From NCBI GenBank assembly GCA_018396515.1, contig JAGTQJ010000092.1, forward strand, positions 1-5,803: a stretch of DNA of 5,803 nucleotides. Direction: 5' to 3'. The DNA is from Candidatus Bathyarchaeota archaeon (GTDB lineage: Archaea > Thermoproteota > Bathyarchaeia > TCS64). Under the pieces are notes generated by a model. The model was not told the origin of the DNA. It saw nothing but the letters and a program-made list of their open reading frames with translations, and did no database searches. Shown in pieces: positions 5,434 to 5,803 of the stretch. How positions within the stretch are numbered: the stretch's first letter is position 1; every line of letters starts with the position of its first letter. Made by a program: the position numbers and the translations under genes.

Positions 5434-5803
5434 ATGGGTAAGAAGCTGAGGGTTCAGAGGAGGGGAAGGGGCACTCCGACATTCAGGGCGGCTAAAACCA
5501 GGAAGGTGGCCCCGGCCAGATACCCTCCACAGATGGGAGAGGGCGCGGTCGGGATCGTAAAAGACCTGATCCATGAGAGGGGGAGGGGAGCCCCGTTGGC
5601 CTATGTCGAACTCGGCGAGGGGTTTGGATACTATCATGTCGCCCCTGAGGGGGTGCAGGTAGGCCAGACCATAACCATCGGCTCCGAGGCCCCGATTCAG
5701 GTGGGGAACATCCTCCCCCTCGAGGTCATCCCAGAGGGGACTATGGTGTGCAATGTAGAGCTTAAACCAGGCGATGGAGGAAGGGTGGCGAGATCCCAAG
5801 CTC
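5434..5803 (+). CDS. rpl2: Large-subunit ribosomal protein uL2 (L2), N-terminal part, cut by window edge
   Basis: uL2 binds 23S rRNA at the subunit interface and is needed for subunit association and peptidyl-transferase activity. The first 123 codons are present, about half of the usual 240 or so residues, and the frame is open to the edge, so this is truncation by the window and not a broken gene. The start MGKKLRVQRRGRGTPTFR is the archaeal uL2 N-terminus. RGRGAPLAYVEL follows at about 49-60, then GNILPLEVIPEGTMVCNVE (about 92-110) and PGDGGRVARS. The catalytically important histidine region lies beyond the edge. It begins 12 bases after uL23 with its own Shine-Dalgarno site and belongs to the same transcript. 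Confidence 0.96.
   Translation, partial: MGKKLRVQRRGRGTPTFRAAKTRKVAPARYPPQMGEGAVGIVKDLIHERGRGAPLAYVELGEGFGYYHVAPEGVQVGQTITIGSEAPIQVGNILPLEVIPEGTMVCNVELKPGDGGRVARSQA

Noticed and set aside
5416..5799. 127-codon frame on the minus strand
   Set aside because: Antisense to uL2; no features of its own.

Overview
The window is archaeal chromosomal DNA, probably from a thermophile. The evidence is: a ribosomal-protein run in archaeal order and with archaeal-type sequences (uL3-uL4-uL23-uL2, with uL3 heading the cluster rather than S10); an archaeal-style HflX; TATA-box-like elements (TTTAAA, TTTTAT) at sensible distances from starts; Shine-Dalgarno motifs at internal operon starts; and arginine codons that are mostly AGG/AGA. 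I cannot place it to phylum with confidence; a TACK-type or deep-branching archaeon would fit.

Layout. Positions 1-33 are the 3' end of a tRNA gene on the + strand with an encoded CCA. Positions 34-456 hold no convincing gene. They contain an imperfect inverted repeat with nested hairpins (132-197) and a T7 run on the minus strand that may end uppP transcription. The minus strand at 457-1248 carries a UppP/BacA-family polyprenyl-diphosphate phosphatase. A compact divergent promoter region (1249-1339) with an 18-bp perfect dyad separates it from hflX (1340-2593, ribosome-associated GTPase). hflX overlaps nth (2508-3239, endonuclease III with a 4Fe-4S cluster). After a short gap with a weak hairpin and a clear TATA box, the ribosomal cluster begins: uL3 (3387-4397), uL4 (4397-5164), uL23 (about 5161-5421) and the start of uL2 (5434 to the window edge). 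The genes touch or overlap and have good Shine-Dalgarno sites.

How it fits together. The right half is translation: three complete large-subunit proteins and one partial, presumably one polycistronic mRNA running on past the edge. HflX is a ribosome-binding GTPase, so its place upstream is functionally coherent, but it has its own promoter region and is transcriptionally tied to nth, a base-excision-repair enzyme, by the overlap. UppP is transcribed away from all of these and would recycle the lipid carrier used for glycan assembly at the membrane.

Nothing here amounts to a new defence, mobile or biosynthetic system. The items worth a second look are small: the structured non-coding repeat near the tRNA, the dyad plus TTAAAGGC repeats between uppP and hflX, the unusually long hflX/nth overlap, and motif departures in UppP and HflX.
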